From: Melastoma dodecandrum
Lineage: Eukaryota > Streptophyta > Magnoliopsida > Myrtales > Melastomataceae
Direction: 5' to 3'
NCBI GenBank assembly: GCA_029817715.1
Contig: JARUPY010000296.1
Span: 38,593 to 102,592 of the forward strand
DNA length: 64,000 nucleotides
Position numbers and translations under genes: made by a program. Positions 15,932 to 24,331 of this stretch are shown here, piece by piece (the first letter of the stretch is position 1; each line of letters starts with the position of its first letter). The notes beneath the pieces are model-generated. The model had not been told where the DNA came from, ran no database searches, and saw nothing but the letters and a program-made list of their open reading frames with translations.

Positions 15932-16543
15932 TCAGCGCTGGCGCGAGAATCGCAGGTTGCACGCGCGGGTCGCCTCGGTGAGCGCGTCGCTGCGGCTCCG
16001 GGCGAGCTCGGTCGCGGCCGGCCGTGTGGCCAGCGTGTCCGGGTCGATCGTCAGGCCGAGGGGCATGCAGATCGCCGTGCCCTGGAAGAACACGCGGTCT
16101 CCGGACGCGATCTCGTCGTGGCTCCGGCCCATCGCGAACACCCGGCCGGTCGCATTCGACACGTAGATGTCGCCGTTGGTGCGCACCGGCAGTTCCGCGC
16201 AGCGCGGAATCGTACCGAGCACGGCGTAGGCGTCGTGCGCGAGCAGCATCGCGATGTCCTTCTCAGACGGCTTCCCGATGATCGGGCCGTTCTTGACCCG
16301 CTTCACCACGCGCTTGCGCGAGCGCGACGAACGCCAGTTCACGATCGGGGTAAGGATCGTGTAGCCCTCGAGGTTCGTGGCATCGCTGGGGCCGGTCACG
16401 GCTGCGGCGGCCTGACCGACGGGGCGACGGGCGCTGTCCGGGCGCGAGCCCGCCGTCTTGGCGACTGGCCCGGCGGCGTTCCGGCGCGCCAGGCTGTGGC
16501 GGATGGCGATGATCTGACGGAGCGAGCGCTGGGCCTGGGCCAT
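15932..16543 (-). CDS. IAIR-module fusion protein, 203 aa
   Basis: Intact. The N-terminal SLRQIIAIRHSLARRNAAGP is an IAIRR-type module, here fused to a larger basic and then alpha/beta domain (SSRSRKRVVKRVKNGPII, PVRTNGDIYVSNATGRVFAM). Shows that the short family motif can front an unrelated domain. Role unknown. Confidence 0.8.
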   Translation of the reverse strand: MAQAQRSLRQIIAIRHSLARRNAAGPVAKTAGSRPDSARRPVGQAAAAVTGPSDATNLEGYTILTPIVNWRSSRSRKRVVKRVKNGPIIGKPSEKDIAMLLAHDAYAVLGTIPRCAELPVRTNGDIYVSNATGRVFAMGRSHDEIASGDRVFFQGTAICMPLGLTIDPDTLATRPAATELARSRSDALTEATRACNLRFSRQR

Positions 16544-16558
16544 GGGTCGGTCTTTCCT

Positions 16559-16586
16559 GGGGTTTGTCGCCAGCAGGCGATCAACC
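16559..16586 (-). promoter_or_regulatory. leader hairpin of 15932-16543
   Basis: TCGCC-AGCA-GGCGA. Confidence 0.8.
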
Positions 16587-16689
16587 TGGAATCCGGGCGT
16601 AGCATGATGCAGCGCTTCTTTCAGAACGTTGCGAATCCCGTGGAGATTTGTCAGTCCCTGCGAAGCACATGCAGGCAGGGTGTCAGACG

Positions 16690-17364
16690 ATGGTTCTCCC
16701 CAGATTGATCCGGTCGGACCGTGGCGCGACCGCCATCGAGTACGCGATCATCGGCGCGTTGATCGGCATCGGGCTGATCGGCTCTCTGGTGACGACCAAG
16801 GGGTCCTTAAGTGCCATCTTCGGCACGGCCTCGGGCCAGATGGGCTCGGCGTCGGCCTCTGGCGCTCCGGCTGCGAGCCTGGGGCAGACCCTGTGGGGAT
16901 CGAAGACGCTGACCTCGACCTCCGTTGTGCCCACGGGCGGGACGCGCAATCCGGACGGCTCGCTCCAGGGCGGCCAGGTCCAGTATCAGTTCGCTTATGG
17001 CGACGGATCGTTCGTTGAATATACGATTCAGCGCGACAGCAGCAACAACACGACCACGTCGCGGATTTATGTGAAAAATCCGGCGACCGATCCGAACGCG
17101 ATCTACATCCTGCAAATGGATGTGAGCGGCGCGCAGACGTATTTCGAGCGCGACAATTATTCGGGCGGTTATTCCGGCACTCTGGTTGGCTACAACACCC
17201 AGAGTGCCGCCGGCTCGGCGATGACCAACGGCTCGTGCACGAACGGGCGCTGCTCGGCGGTCGGGTCATCGGCTCCGAGCTCGGACTTCGCCGCGGCGGC
17301 CGCGTCGGTGGCCGGCCAGGTCGATTACTTCAAGCAGCTCAGCGCGCCCCTGCCGGTGAAGTAG
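16690..17364 (+). CDS. Flp-type prepilin-like protein 3, 224 aa
   Basis: Intact. MVLPRLIRSDRG leader, then ATAIEYAIIGALIGIGLIGS. The first 60 residues closely match prepilins 1, 4, 5 and 6 (VTTKGSLSAIFGTASGQMGS). Distinct C-terminal domain: VQYQFAYGDGSFVEYTIQRD, AQTYFERDNYSGGYSGTLVG, with one CTNGRC Cys pair. No hairpin leader upstream. Confidence 0.85.
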   Translation: MVLPRLIRSDRGATAIEYAIIGALIGIGLIGSLVTTKGSLSAIFGTASGQMGSASASGAPAASLGQTLWGSKTLTSTSVVPTGGTRNPDGSLQGGQVQYQFAYGDGSFVEYTIQRDSSNNTTTSRIYVKNPATDPNAIYILQMDVSGAQTYFERDNYSGGYSGTLVGYNTQSAAGSAMTNGSCTNGRCSAVGSSAPSSDFAAAAASVAGQVDYFKQLSAPLPVK

Positions 17365-17392
17365 GCCGCTCCCGGGTTTGGACGCCGGGTCA

Positions 17393-17420
17393 GGAAAAAA
17401 GGCGACCCGGAGGGTCGCCT
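17393..17420 (-). terminator. terminator after 17451-17699
   Basis: GGCGACCC-GGA-GGGTCGCC, then U6. Confidence 0.85.
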
Positions 17421-17450
17421 TCGTGGAGCGTCGCGGATCCGCGCGGGCGG

Positions 17451-17699
17451 TCAGTTGAAGTGCCGGCGCAGCGAGGTCAGGACGGTCTCCTTGATCTCGT
17501 CCCAGCTGCACACGCCGTCGCCGCTGAGGCTGCTATCGTCGACGTCGACGTCGGCGTGGTTGACGGTGAGCGACAGCGCGCCGCCGCGGAAGGACGCCTC
17601 GAAGGCCTTGTTCTGGCCGTCGACGGTCACGAGGCCCTGGAAGACGGTCGGGCAGCCGAAGCCGGTCTGCTTCTTCGTCGCGATCTTGACCTTCGCCAT
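17451..17699 (-). CDS. CPTVF-family protein, 82 aa
   Basis: Intact. Paralogue of 48550-48844: GCPTVFQGLVTVDG matches SCPTVFEGTVVVDG, and CSWDEIKETV matches CTWPEIKDPI. Predicted antiparallel sheet followed by a C-terminal helix; two Cys. Unknown function. Confidence 0.8.
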   Translation of the reverse strand: MAKVKIATKKQTGFGCPTVFQGLVTVDGQNKAFEASFRGGALSLTVNHADVDVDDSSLSGDGVCSWDEIKETVLTSLRRHFN

Positions 17700-17712
17700 C
17701 GTCGTCTCTCCT

Positions 17713-17741
17713 GGGGTTTGTCGCCAGTCGGCGATCAATCC
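17713..17741 (-). promoter_or_regulatory. leader hairpin of 17451-17699
   Basis: TCGCC-AGTC-GGCGA. Confidence 0.8.
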
Positions 17742-17875
17742 ATCGATCGAGGATCGATCCCTTGAGACGCGGTCGGACAGAGATTCATGTCGGATTGGGT
17801 AGTCCCGCGCATCACGTCTGTCCTTGACGACATGACAGTGCTCTGCACGATAGTCTGATGTGAGGGGTGTCGAAG

Positions 17876-18257
17876 ATGATCCGAATGGGTGCTCTGGCTG
17901 GCGCGTTTCTGCTCCTGGCCGTTCCCGCGATCGCCAAGGAGCGCAAGTGCATCAAGCCGCCCGGTCCGATCGACTGGTCCTGCGGCCGCTGCCAGGAGGT
18001 CGAGGACAGCAAGTCCTTGCGGGACGGTGGCGGCGGGCGCGGGGTTCTGGTGGTCGATGAGTCCCGCCTACCGGTTCGACGAGGGCGGGTACCTGCGCTG
18101 CAATCCGGACGTCGCCGAGGCGATCCAGAGCGGCCGGTACAAGTCGGCGGTCGAGCACTACTGCGCCACGTATCGGCGCGAGCACCGGGTCTCGATGTGC
18201 GACGAGGGGTATCGGTACGATCCGAGCCATCCCTATCGCAGCCCGTTCTCGCGCTGA
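17876..18257 (+). CDS. secreted Cys-rich protein, about 126 aa, one frame break
   Basis: Signal peptide MIRMGALAGAFLLLAVPAIA. The mature protein has CIKPPGPIDWSCGRCQ and, after a break near 18040, MSPAYRFDEGGYLRCNPDVA and VEHYCATYRREHRVSMCDEG. About six Cys imply periplasmic disulfides. ATG 17876 after GAGGGG. Unrecognised. Confidence 0.65.
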
Positions 18258-18283
18258 ACCGCGGGCTTTGTCCCGCGGGTCAC

Positions 18284-18314
18284 GAGAGAAGGGCGGCCCC
18301 ATCGGGACCGCCCT
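18284..18314 (-). terminator. terminator after 18332-18953
   Basis: GGGCGGCCCC-ATCG-GGACCGCCC. Confidence 0.75.
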
Positions 18315-18331
18315 GTTCATCGCCGCGGCGA

Positions 18332-18953
18332 TCAGCCGTTGACCGGCCCCTTCTTCTCGGCGCGGCGCGCACGGGCGCGGGCGTTTCGGGCGTCCTTCTG
18401 ATCCCGGCTCAGCATGCGCTTGGCGGGCTTGGTCGTCGGGGTCGGGACGCCGATCACCTCGAGGGTGTCGCCCATCAGGACGCCGATCAGGTCGGTGTCG
18501 AAGGTCTTGTACTGCACGAGCGTCTCGGCGAAGGCCTCGGCGAGCGCGCTGTCGCGGACCAGGAAGGTCTTGACGGTCTCGTTCGCGAGCCGGATCTCGC
18601 CCTTGACGTAGAGCTTGCCCGTCGCCTGGGAGATGCGGCGGCCGTAGCTCGTGATCTCGCCGGTGAACGCCCTGCGGGGCCGGCGGGCCCATCTCGCCGC
18701 GCGGGCGGGCCGCGGCCAGCGTGCGGCGGCGGAGATCCGGGCCGAGCACGGTGAGCACGCCGTCGTTCAGCGCGCCGTAGAGCGCGACCGCGCCCTCGGT
18801 CAGGCTCTCGATCTTCACGAGCACGTCCGCGTCGATCTGGATCGGGGTCGTCCGCTCGCGGTCGCGGAAGGTGTGCGTCAGGCTGGCGGCGGCGATGCCG
18901 TCGGCGACGACGAGGTTCGAGAGCAGGCCGGAGAACACGCGGGCGGTGGTCAT
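18332..18953 (-). CDS. VFSG-family protein, about 206 aa, one frame break
   Basis: Close paralogue of 19173-19793. Lobe 1: ARVFSGLLSNLVVADG through GVLTVLGPDLRRRTLAAARP; a break near 18665; lobe 2 ends DLIGVLMGDTLEVIG. Basic tail KRMLSRDQKDARNARARARR, shared with 19173. Two similar beta-rich lobes; OB-fold suspected from the strand pattern only. Confidence 0.7.
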
Positions 18954-18969
18954 GATCGTCGTCCTTCCT

Positions 18970-18997
18970 GGGGTTTGTCGCCAGTCGGCGATCAATC
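18970..18997 (-). promoter_or_regulatory. leader hairpin of 18332-18953
   Basis: TCGCC-AGTC-GGCGA, identical loop to 17713. Confidence 0.8.
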
Positions 18998-19124
18998 TCC
19001 CGATCCTCGATCGATCCCGCGGACGCCGGAGGGCGACCGCGCTGATGAGCCGTGAGGCTCCCCGGCTCTGTGGCCGCGACGGCGGCAGTTCTGGCGATCC
19101 GGCGGGATTTGTCCGACCGGCCAT

Positions 19125-19157
19125 GAGAAAAGGGCGGTGCCCGTGAGGGCCCGCCCT
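19125..19157 (-). terminator. terminator after 19173-19793
   Basis: GGGCGGTGCCC-GTGA-GGGCCCGCCC, UUUUC. Confidence 0.85.
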
Positions 19158-19172
19158 GATTGAGTCTCGTCC

Positions 19173-19793
19173 TCAGGCGGTGACCGCCTTCTTCTTCTCG
19201 GCCCGGCGGACCCGGGCGCGGGCATTGCGCGCGTCCTTCTGATCGCGGCTGAGCTCGCGCTTCGCCGCGCCGGTCTTCGGCATCTCAAACCCCAGGACCT
19301 CGATGGCGTCGCCCATCATGACGCCGCGCAGACGGACGTCGGTGCTGGTGATGGTCTCGGCGAAGCGCTCGGCGAGCGAGCCGCGGACCAGGTAGGTCTG
19401 GGTCGAGCCGTCCTGGAGCATCACCGTGCCCTTGATGTAGGGCTTGCCCGTGGTGCGGGCGATCAGGCTGTTGAGGCTGACGATCGTGCCCGCGATCATC
19501 TGCGGGGCCGGCGGGCCCATCTCGCCGCGGGGGCGGGCGGCCGCGAGCGTGCGGCGGCGCAGGTCGGGACCGAGCACGACGAGCACGCCGTCCTTCAGGT
19601 CGCCGTAGAGCGCGATCGGGCCCTCGGTGACGGTCCCGAGGGTCTTCAGCACCTCGGCCGAGATCCGGATCGGGGTGTCGCGCTCGCTGTCGCGCAGGGT
19701 GTGCGTGAGGAGGCCGGCGGCCATGACCTCGTTCATCTGCAGGTGCGAGAGCAGGCCGGTGAAGACGCGGGCGGTGGAGCGCGAGAGGGTCAT
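19173..19793 (-). CDS. VFSG-family protein, 206 aa, intact
   Basis: Best reference for the family. Residues about 8-80 form lobe 1 (VFTGLLSHLQMNEV ... ALYGDLKDGVLVVLGPDLRR), about 100-175 lobe 2 (IAGTIVSLNSLIARTTGKPY ... VRLRGVMMGDAIEVLG), then a basic tail. The lobes share G-x-hydrophobic starts and V-L-G ends, suggesting internal duplication. Tandem with 18332-18953. Confidence 0.8.
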   Translation of the reverse strand: MTLSRSTARVFTGLLSHLQMNEVMAAGLLTHTLRDSERDTPIRISAEVLKTLGTVTEGPIALYGDLKDGVLVVLGPDLRRRTLAAARPRGEMGPPAPQMIAGTIVSLNSLIARTTGKPYIKGTVMLQDGSTQTYLVRGSLAERFAETITSTDVRLRGVMMGDAIEVLGFEMPKTGAAKRELSRDQKDARNARARVRRAEKKKAVTA

Positions 19794-19810
19794 GGTCGTG
19801 TCGTCCTTCG

Positions 19811-19839
19811 GGGGTTTGTCGCGATTGCGCGATCAACCC
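19811..19839 (-). promoter_or_regulatory. leader hairpin of 19173-19793
   Basis: TCGCG-ATTG-CGCGA. Confidence 0.8.
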
Positions 19840-19919
19840 TTCGATCTGAGATTGATCTGGAGGACGCCGCAGGGCGGCCGATCTGCGGGCGGGACGCCCG
19901 TCGGGGTCGGCGTGAAACA

Positions 19920-19948
19920 CAACGGGCGGCCTTGTGGGCCGCCCGTTG
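19920..19948 (-). terminator. terminator after 20008-20262
   Basis: ACGGGCGGCC-TTGT-GGGCCGCCCGT, near-perfect stem. Confidence 0.75.
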
Positions 19949-20007
19949 TTCGGATCTCTCGATGGTGCCGGCGACGGGCCGGCCTGTCGTACCCGCGTCT
20001 CGGCGGT

Positions 20008-20262
20008 TCAGGCGTGCTCCGGGCTTCCTGGCTTGCGCCAGATCAGGGCCAGCAGGACCAGCGCCGCGATGCCGAAGCACAGCGACCCACCGTTGATGTA
20101 GTAGGGGGCCAGCGCCGTGGCGAGCGGATCCAGGGTGGCACTCGGATTGCTGTAGGAGCCGCCGCCATCCGTAGGTAGGCCTGCCCGACCGTAGATCAGT
20201 GCGAGACCGGCGAAAGCGAACAAGACCAGGGCGGAATTGACCAGTCTCTTGTCGGTGGGCAT
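20008..20262 (-). CDS. two-helix membrane protein, 84 aa
   Basis: Intact. ATG 20262 after AGGAGAT. Helices at residues about 9-25 (SALVLFAFAGLALIYG) and 55-75 (GGSLCFGIAALVLLALIW) with a Ser/Pro loop between. No hairpin leader. Unknown. Confidence 0.75.
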   Translation of the reverse strand: MPTDKRLVNSALVLFAFAGLALIYGRAGLPTDGGGSYSNPSATLDPLATALAPYYINGGSLCFGIAALVLLALIWRKPGSPEHA

Positions 20263-20443
20263 GGTTTACCATCTCCTGGCATAGCCAAGCCTGACGATCT
20301 GGAGCGAGAGCCAAATAAATCATCAGGTTTATCTCTCGCGGGATGTATCCTTCAGCGAGACCGACCGTCAAGCGAACGGTCCGGACTATCCACCTGGAAC
20401 GTCCAGGGTTTGGGCCTTGAGTCGGGATTCGGTCGCGACAGCG

Positions 20444-20635
20444 TCACAGCCGCGGATCCGGTTCTCCGGATACGGCGCGGATCAGGTCTCTCGTCCCCAT
20501 GGAGAGGACCACCAGGGCGAACACGACGCCCATGACGGAAATCGCCGTTCCAAGATGTCCTCCCGTGATCGGGCCAATTTCGGCCGAGACCGCCGAGAGG
20601 ATCATATATCCGATGAAAGTCTTCATGGATGACAT
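20444..20635 (-). CDS. two-helix membrane protein, 63 aa
   Basis: ATG 20635 chosen because AAGGAGGG lies 7 nt upstream (a TTG two codons earlier is possible). MSSMKTFIGYMILSAVSAEI, then GTAISVMGVVFALVVLSMGT. No leader hairpin, and no terminator between it and 20008-20262. Confidence 0.65.
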   Translation of the reverse strand: MSSMKTFIGYMILSAVSAEIGPITGGHLGTAISVMGVVFALVVLSMGTRDLIRAVSGEPDPRL

Positions 20636-20768
20636 CGGCAACCCTCCTTATAGCGTTGCGTAAGCTATGAGCGTCGTTGCTGTATATCAGCATAATCCAA
20701 GGGGACAAACAGGGCCACTGTGATACAGATTTACCTCTGAGCAGGATGGGATTTTGATCATCGGCGTC

Positions 20769-20801
20769 GAGAAAAGGGCGGTGCGCGCGAGCGCCCGCCC
20801 T
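20769..20801 (-). terminator. terminator after 20820-21500
   Basis: GGGCGGTGCGC-GCGA-GCGCCCGCCC, a covarying version of the common stem. Confidence 0.85.
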
Positions 20802-20819
20802 GTCTCGGGTGATCCAGCC

Positions 20820-21500
20820 TCACTCCCGCTCGAGGTGGTAGAGGAGGTCGCATTCGATGTGGTTGAGGCCCACGAAGACCTCGGTTCGCAGGATCTCCTC
20901 GTCGTCCGTATTCAGGCCACGGGTGACGGTCATCTCCACGAATGCGTCGCTCTCGGCGAAGCTGTAGAACAGCCCCTGATTGCTGAACGTCAGGGTCTTG
21001 TCCTCACGCGACAGGTCGCAGTCGCAGCGGGCGGATTCGGCGATCTCGGTCGCGACGATGAGCAACGCGTCGGCGAGGCTCGTCGGCTTCTCCTTGGCGA
21101 GCCGTGTGATCGTGTGGCTGAGGAGCCGGGTCACGCCGAGATAGTCGGGCTCGTCGACGAGGCTGGAGACCAGCACGCTGTCGAATCCGGCCATGTCGGT
21201 GAAGCGCACGCCCTTCACCCGCAGGTAGCAGATCGGCACGCCGGCCGGATGGCCGTGCGGCACGACGCCGATGAACAGGCGCAGGCGCTCGGCCAAGGCC
21301 GGATCGGTGGTGTAGAGCCGCGGTCCGTCCTGCGTGATGACCTGCCAGATATCGGCTCTGTTGCCCTGCCCGTAGCGGCCTGCGCCGACGCCGGAGACCG
21401 CGACGACGTCGAAGGTGTCATTCTGGTCGTCGACAGCCTGCGCAGCGACGATCACGTCGGTGAAGGTGACGTTCGAGGGCCGGTCGGAGCTCAGGATCAT
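20820..21500 (-). CDS. hypothetical protein, paralogue of 46904-47599, 226 aa
   Basis: Intact. Shares with 46904-47599 the block ADIWQVITQDGPRLYTTDPA (there ANIWQVVTETGPRLYTIDPK), AERLRLFIGVVP, YLGVTRLL and C-terminal CDLLYHLERE. Mixed alpha/beta with a CDCD pair. Both copies carry their own leader. Function unknown. Confidence 0.8.
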   Translation of the reverse strand: MILSSDRPSNVTFTDVIVAAQAVDDQNDTFDVVAVSGVGAGRYGQGNRADIWQVITQDGPRLYTTDPALAERLRLFIGVVPHGHPAGVPICYLRVKGVRFTDMAGFDSVLVSSLVDEPDYLGVTRLLSHTITRLAKEKPTSLADALLIVATEIAESARCDCDLSREDKTLTFSNQGLFYSFAESDAFVEMTVTRGLNTDDEEILRTEVFVGLNHIECDLLYHLERE

Positions 21501-21515
21501 CGTCGTCTCCTTCAT

Positions 21516-21543
21516 GGGGTTTGTCGCTAGGAAGCGATCAACC
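21516..21543 (-). promoter_or_regulatory. leader hairpin of 20820-21500
   Basis: TCGCT-AGGA-AGCGA, the only T:A closing pair seen; compensatory. Confidence 0.85.
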
Positions 21544-21664
21544 GCGCTTGCGCTGATGGTGTCGTCCCGTTCGGAGGCGAACCCTGCCGCTTCGAAGGGG
21601 TCTCCCTTCATCGGATGGCCCGATCCGATGAATCCGCACGCGCCAGATTTGCAAGCGTGCTGAT

Positions 21665-21697
21665 GAGAAAAGGGCGGTGCCCGTGAGGGCCCGCCCT
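21665..21697 (-). terminator. terminator after 21725-21877
   Basis: GGGCGGTGCCC-GTGA-GGGCCCGCCC, UUUUC. Confidence 0.85.
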
Positions 21698-21724
21698 GCT
21701 CATGGTGTCCGGTCCTGGCCAGCC

Positions 21725-21877
21725 TCAGGCGGCCTTGGCCGCGCGGGCGCGGCGGGCGAAGTAGCCGCGGCGCGCGACGCGAGCCTGGTGCTTGGCCTCC
21801 GCCACGGCCTCGGCCTGGATCATCTCCTGGCGGGCGGCGATGTTCTTGCGGATGGCGATGCGCTGCGCGACGGTCAT
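21725..21877 (-). CDS. small basic IAIRR-family protein, 50 aa
   Basis: Intact. N-module MTVAQRIAIRKNIAARQEMI; KHQAR C-module EAKHQARVARRGYFARRARA. The smallest complete member and the best guide to the family. No Cys and strongly positive; nucleic-acid or ribosome binding is only a guess. Confidence 0.8.
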   Translation of the reverse strand: MTVAQRIAIRKNIAARQEMIQAEAVAEAKHQARVARRGYFARRARAAKAA

Positions 21878-21893
21878 GGCGTGATGTCCTTCA

Positions 21894-21922
21894 GGGGTTT
21901 GTCGCGAGATCGCGATCAATCC
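21894..21922 (-). promoter_or_regulatory. leader hairpin of 21725-21877
   Basis: TCGCG-AGAT-CGCGA; second hairpin GATCTC-TGTG-GAGATC at 21926-21941. Confidence 0.8.
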
Positions 21923-22002
21923 TGAGATCTCTGTGGAGATCGGACGGACGCCATGGGGCGGCCCGGCGCTTGGGCCGATGGCCCGGTTTGTATGGCCGAT
22001 CA

Positions 22003-22034
22003 CGAGAAAAGGCGGGCCCGTGAGGGCCCGCCTT
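22003..22034 (-). terminator. terminator after 22051-22425
   Basis: GGCGGGCCC-GTGA-GGGCCCGCC, UUUUC. Confidence 0.85.
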
Positions 22035-22050
22035 CGGCTCGTCGCGTCGC

Positions 22051-22425
22051 TTAGTGGCTCTCGACGAGGCTCGTCACCAGGAAGCTCGGCTCGTTCTGGT
22101 CGTTCGTGAACGGGATTCCGTTCACGCGGATGCTGCGGTCGCGCACTCTGCACAGGCTATGCATTGTGCGGGCGATCGCGCGGTCGGTGACGTAGACCAT
22201 CTCCCGCGATGTCCGCGCCCGCCAGTAAATGTCCTTGACCTGATCCTGGCCCATGTCGAACCAGTTGCCCTCATTGAGGTCGGAGGTCAGCACGAAGTCG
22301 CGCCTCTCGCTCGGGCTCGTCTCGGAGGTGAGGATCGCCCGAGGCAGCGCGTGCGCGACCGCCATGGCGACCAGCGCGTTCGTCCGGAGCTGGGTCGTGA
22401 TGTTGGTGCTGATCGTGGGCTTCAT
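22051..22425 (-). CDS. hypothetical protein, 124 aa
   Basis: Intact. N-terminal helical (ALVAMAVAHALPRAILTSET), then mixed (NWFDMGQDQVKDIYWRARTS), C-terminus PSFLVTSLVESH. Unrecognised; the LVTSLVE end faintly recalls LVSSLVD of 20820-21500. Confidence 0.75.
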   Translation of the reverse strand: MKPTISTNITTQLRTNALVAMAVAHALPRAILTSETSPSERRDFVLTSDLNEGNWFDMGQDQVKDIYWRARTSREMVYVTDRAIARTMHSLCRVRDRSIRVNGIPFTNDQNEPSFLVTSLVESH

Positions 22426-22441
22426 GGTCTGTCGTCCTTCA

Positions 22442-22470
22442 GGGATTTGTCGCGAAGTCGCGATCAATCC
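22442..22470 (-). promoter_or_regulatory. leader hairpin of 22051-22425
   Basis: TCGCG-AAGT-CGCGA; second hairpin GATCTC-TGTG-GAGATC at 22474-22489. Confidence 0.8.
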
Positions 22471-22550
22471 TGAGATCTCTGTGGAGATCGGACGGACGCC
22501 GCGAGGCGGCCGGCGCTTGGGCCGGAGGCCCGGTTTGTACGGCCGATCAC

Positions 22551-22580
22551 GAGAAAAGGCGGACCCGCGAGGGTCCGCCT
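22551..22580 (-). terminator. terminator after 22600-22992
   Basis: GGCGGACCC-GCGA-GGGTCCGCC, UUUUC. Confidence 0.85.
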
Positions 22581-22599
22581 TCGGACGCGGTCTCGATCT

Positions 22600-22992
22600 T
22601 CAGGCGGCCTCGGCAAGGCCGTACCGGGCGCGCAGACCCGGGATCATGTCCAAGCAATGCTTGTAGCGGGCCTGCATCTCGCTCTCGGTCACGAACCGAT
22701 GCCCGACGAAGCGCAGCTCGAAATTCACGAGGTCGGCGAAGTCGAGATCGGCGGCGGTCTTGAGCGCCGTCGCGCTGCCGATCAGCGAATCCCGCAGATG
22801 CTCGACGTCGCGGTTCGCGCCGTTGCGCACCTGCGATCCGTCCGGATTGACGGTGCCGGCGGCGACGAGGGTCTCGTGGAGCTGCCGTGCCTGGGTGAGC
22901 AGGGCCCGGTAGGTCGCCTGGGCGAGGCTGACGCCCGCTTCGAGGGCGGCGACCTGCGCCGGGCTGTGATGGTATTGGCTGTGCGCGAACAT
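22600..22992 (-). CDS. helical hypothetical protein, 130 aa
   Basis: Intact. Coiled-coil-prone N-terminal half (AQVAALEAGVSLAQATYRAL, LTQARQLHETLVAAG); C-terminal MQARYKHCLDMIPGLRARYG matches the tail of 8779-9642. Second gene after 23037-23366, 44 bp away. Confidence 0.8.
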   Translation of the reverse strand: MFAHSQYHHSPAQVAALEAGVSLAQATYRALLTQARQLHETLVAAGTVNPDGSQVRNGANRDVEHLRDSLIGSATALKTAADLDFADLVNFELRFVGHRFVTESEMQARYKHCLDMIPGLRARYGLAEAA

Positions 22993-23036
22993 GGCGGTCT
23001 CCCGGTCGGGCGAGGGATGGAGCGGAGCGCGGGCGC

Positions 23037-23366
23037 TCAGATGAAGGCGATCGAGGCGCGTGCGCCGGGGGTCTCGGCCAGCGCGCAGGCGGCGGCGAGA
23101 TCCTCGACCTGCTCCTCGCTCCACCGGCCGTAGATCTGCATGAGGTCGTGACCGCGCCGGGGGCGCTTGGGCGCGCCGCGCAGCCCCTTGATCGGGACCC
23201 GCCGGGCGATCCCGCCGGGCTGCAGCATGCTCACCACCGGTCCGTACCCGAAGGCGCGGGCGAGCGGGGCCTCGTCGCCGAACGCGCCGAGCTCGAACTC
23301 GTGCTTGGTCATGCCGCCGCGTGCGGCCTCGGCGGACGGGGTGTGGATCGTGACGAGGAGCGGCAT
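23037..23366 (-). CDS. hypothetical protein, 109 aa
   Basis: Intact. MPLLVTIHTPSAEAARGGMT, then RVPIKGLRGAPKRPRRGHDL and helix SEEQVEDLAAACALAE. Leads the unit with 22600-22992. Unrecognised. Confidence 0.75.
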   Translation of the reverse strand: MPLLVTIHTPSAEAARGGMTKHEFELGAFGDEAPLARAFGYGPVVSMLQPGGIARRVPIKGLRGAPKRPRRGHDLMQIYGRWSEEQVEDLAAACALAETPGARASIAFI

Positions 23367-23381
23367 CGTGGCGTCCCTTCC

Positions 23382-23407
23382 GGGGTTTGTCGCCAAGAGG
23401 CGATCAA
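23382..23407 (-). promoter_or_regulatory. leader hairpin of 23037-23366
   Basis: TCGCC-AAGA-GGCGA. Confidence 0.8.
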
Positions 23408-23455
23408 AGCGGGACTTCCCAGGGCGTCGTTTTTTGGTGCGCGCCTCAGCAGGCC

Positions 23456-23852
23456 TCAGGCGGCCTTGGGTCTGACCCGATGAGGCAGTCGCGGGATCAT
23501 CGCGAGGACCCTGTCGAGCCAGCCGGGCTTGTTGGACGGGCGGGTCCTCGACAGGCTGAGCTGATCGGGGCCGATCACCGCGAAGACCTCGTCGAGCGTG
23601 CCGAAGAAATCCCACGGTCCCGCCCTCGATGATCCAACGGGGCGCGTAGCTCTCGAAGAATGAGAGATTGTCGCCGCTCAGGGTGAATGGGATCCGCCGC
23701 GCCGCGCCGGCATCGGTGTTTTCGATGAAGCCCGTCACGGTCGGGACATCGAGGATCGTCGTGCGGCTGAGATCCCGCAGGATGCCGCGCACGACGACGT
23801 AGCGGGTCGCAGAGGGCGGGTTTGTCACGGTGACGAGTGCAGGCGAGACCAT
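23456..23852 (-). CDS. hypothetical protein, about 131 aa, one frame break
   Basis: ATG 23852 after GAGGAG. Beta-rich N-terminal half (ATRYVVVRGILRDLSRTTIL, FTLSGDNLSFFESYAPRWII). A break near 23617; then DFFGTLDEVFAVIGPDQLSL and a basic helix ending RVRPKAA. Unrecognised. Confidence 0.6.
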
Positions 23853-23866
23853 GGGATGCTCCTCAA

Positions 23867-23893
23867 GGGTTTATCGGCGGGATCTTGGCCGAT
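23867..23893 (-). promoter_or_regulatory. diverged leader hairpin of 23456-23852
   Basis: ATCGGC-GGGATCTTG-GCCGAT: same position and GGGTTT flank, but stem recoded and loop enlarged. Confidence 0.5.
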
Positions 23894-23901
23894 GCCGGAC
23901 C

Positions 23902-24241
23902 TCAGAGGCCCGGCTCGATCATCACGCGCGCGCTGGGCGCACGGGCGGCGATCTGGGCGAGGGCGAGCTCGCCGATCGCCGAGCTGACCGTGTCCAAGCA
24001 GCGGCCGTTGATCATGTTAAGGTCGGGCGCGATCCGGAGCCCGAGGAGCCCGGTCGGGTCGATCTCGACGCCTTGGACGTCCGCGCTCAGCTCGTCGTAG
24101 GCGGCCGTGCAGCCGAGCATCTCGACGAGGTCAGCGGTGAAGCTCGACACGGGCGAGACGTTGTAGCCGGTGGCGGCGAGCTTGGCGCGGCCGTTGGCGA
24201 GGGTGCCGGGCGATGGTCAGGATCGTGATGCGCAGGCTCAT
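23902..24241 (-). CDS. hypothetical protein, paralogue of 37265-37603, one frame break
   Basis: MSLRITILT start, a break near 24210, then SSFTADLVEMLGCTAAYDEL, LRIAPDLNMINGRCLDTVSS and GELALAQIAARAPSARVMIE. Aligns throughout with the intact copy (FTRDLLALLECAADYAAL, LTIEPDLGRINGRRFDCVGT). About 112 aa. Function unknown. Confidence 0.65.
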
Positions 24242-24256
24242 CGGTGTCGTCCTTCA

Positions 24257-24285
24257 GGGGTTTGTCGCGCGAGCGCGATCAACCC
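24257..24285 (-). promoter_or_regulatory. leader hairpin of 23902-24241
   Basis: TCGCG-CGAG-CGCGA. Confidence 0.8.
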
Positions 24286-24331
24286 GTCTGTCCTGATGGT
24301 GCCGGCCCTGATGCCGCCCCTGACCGCGGAG

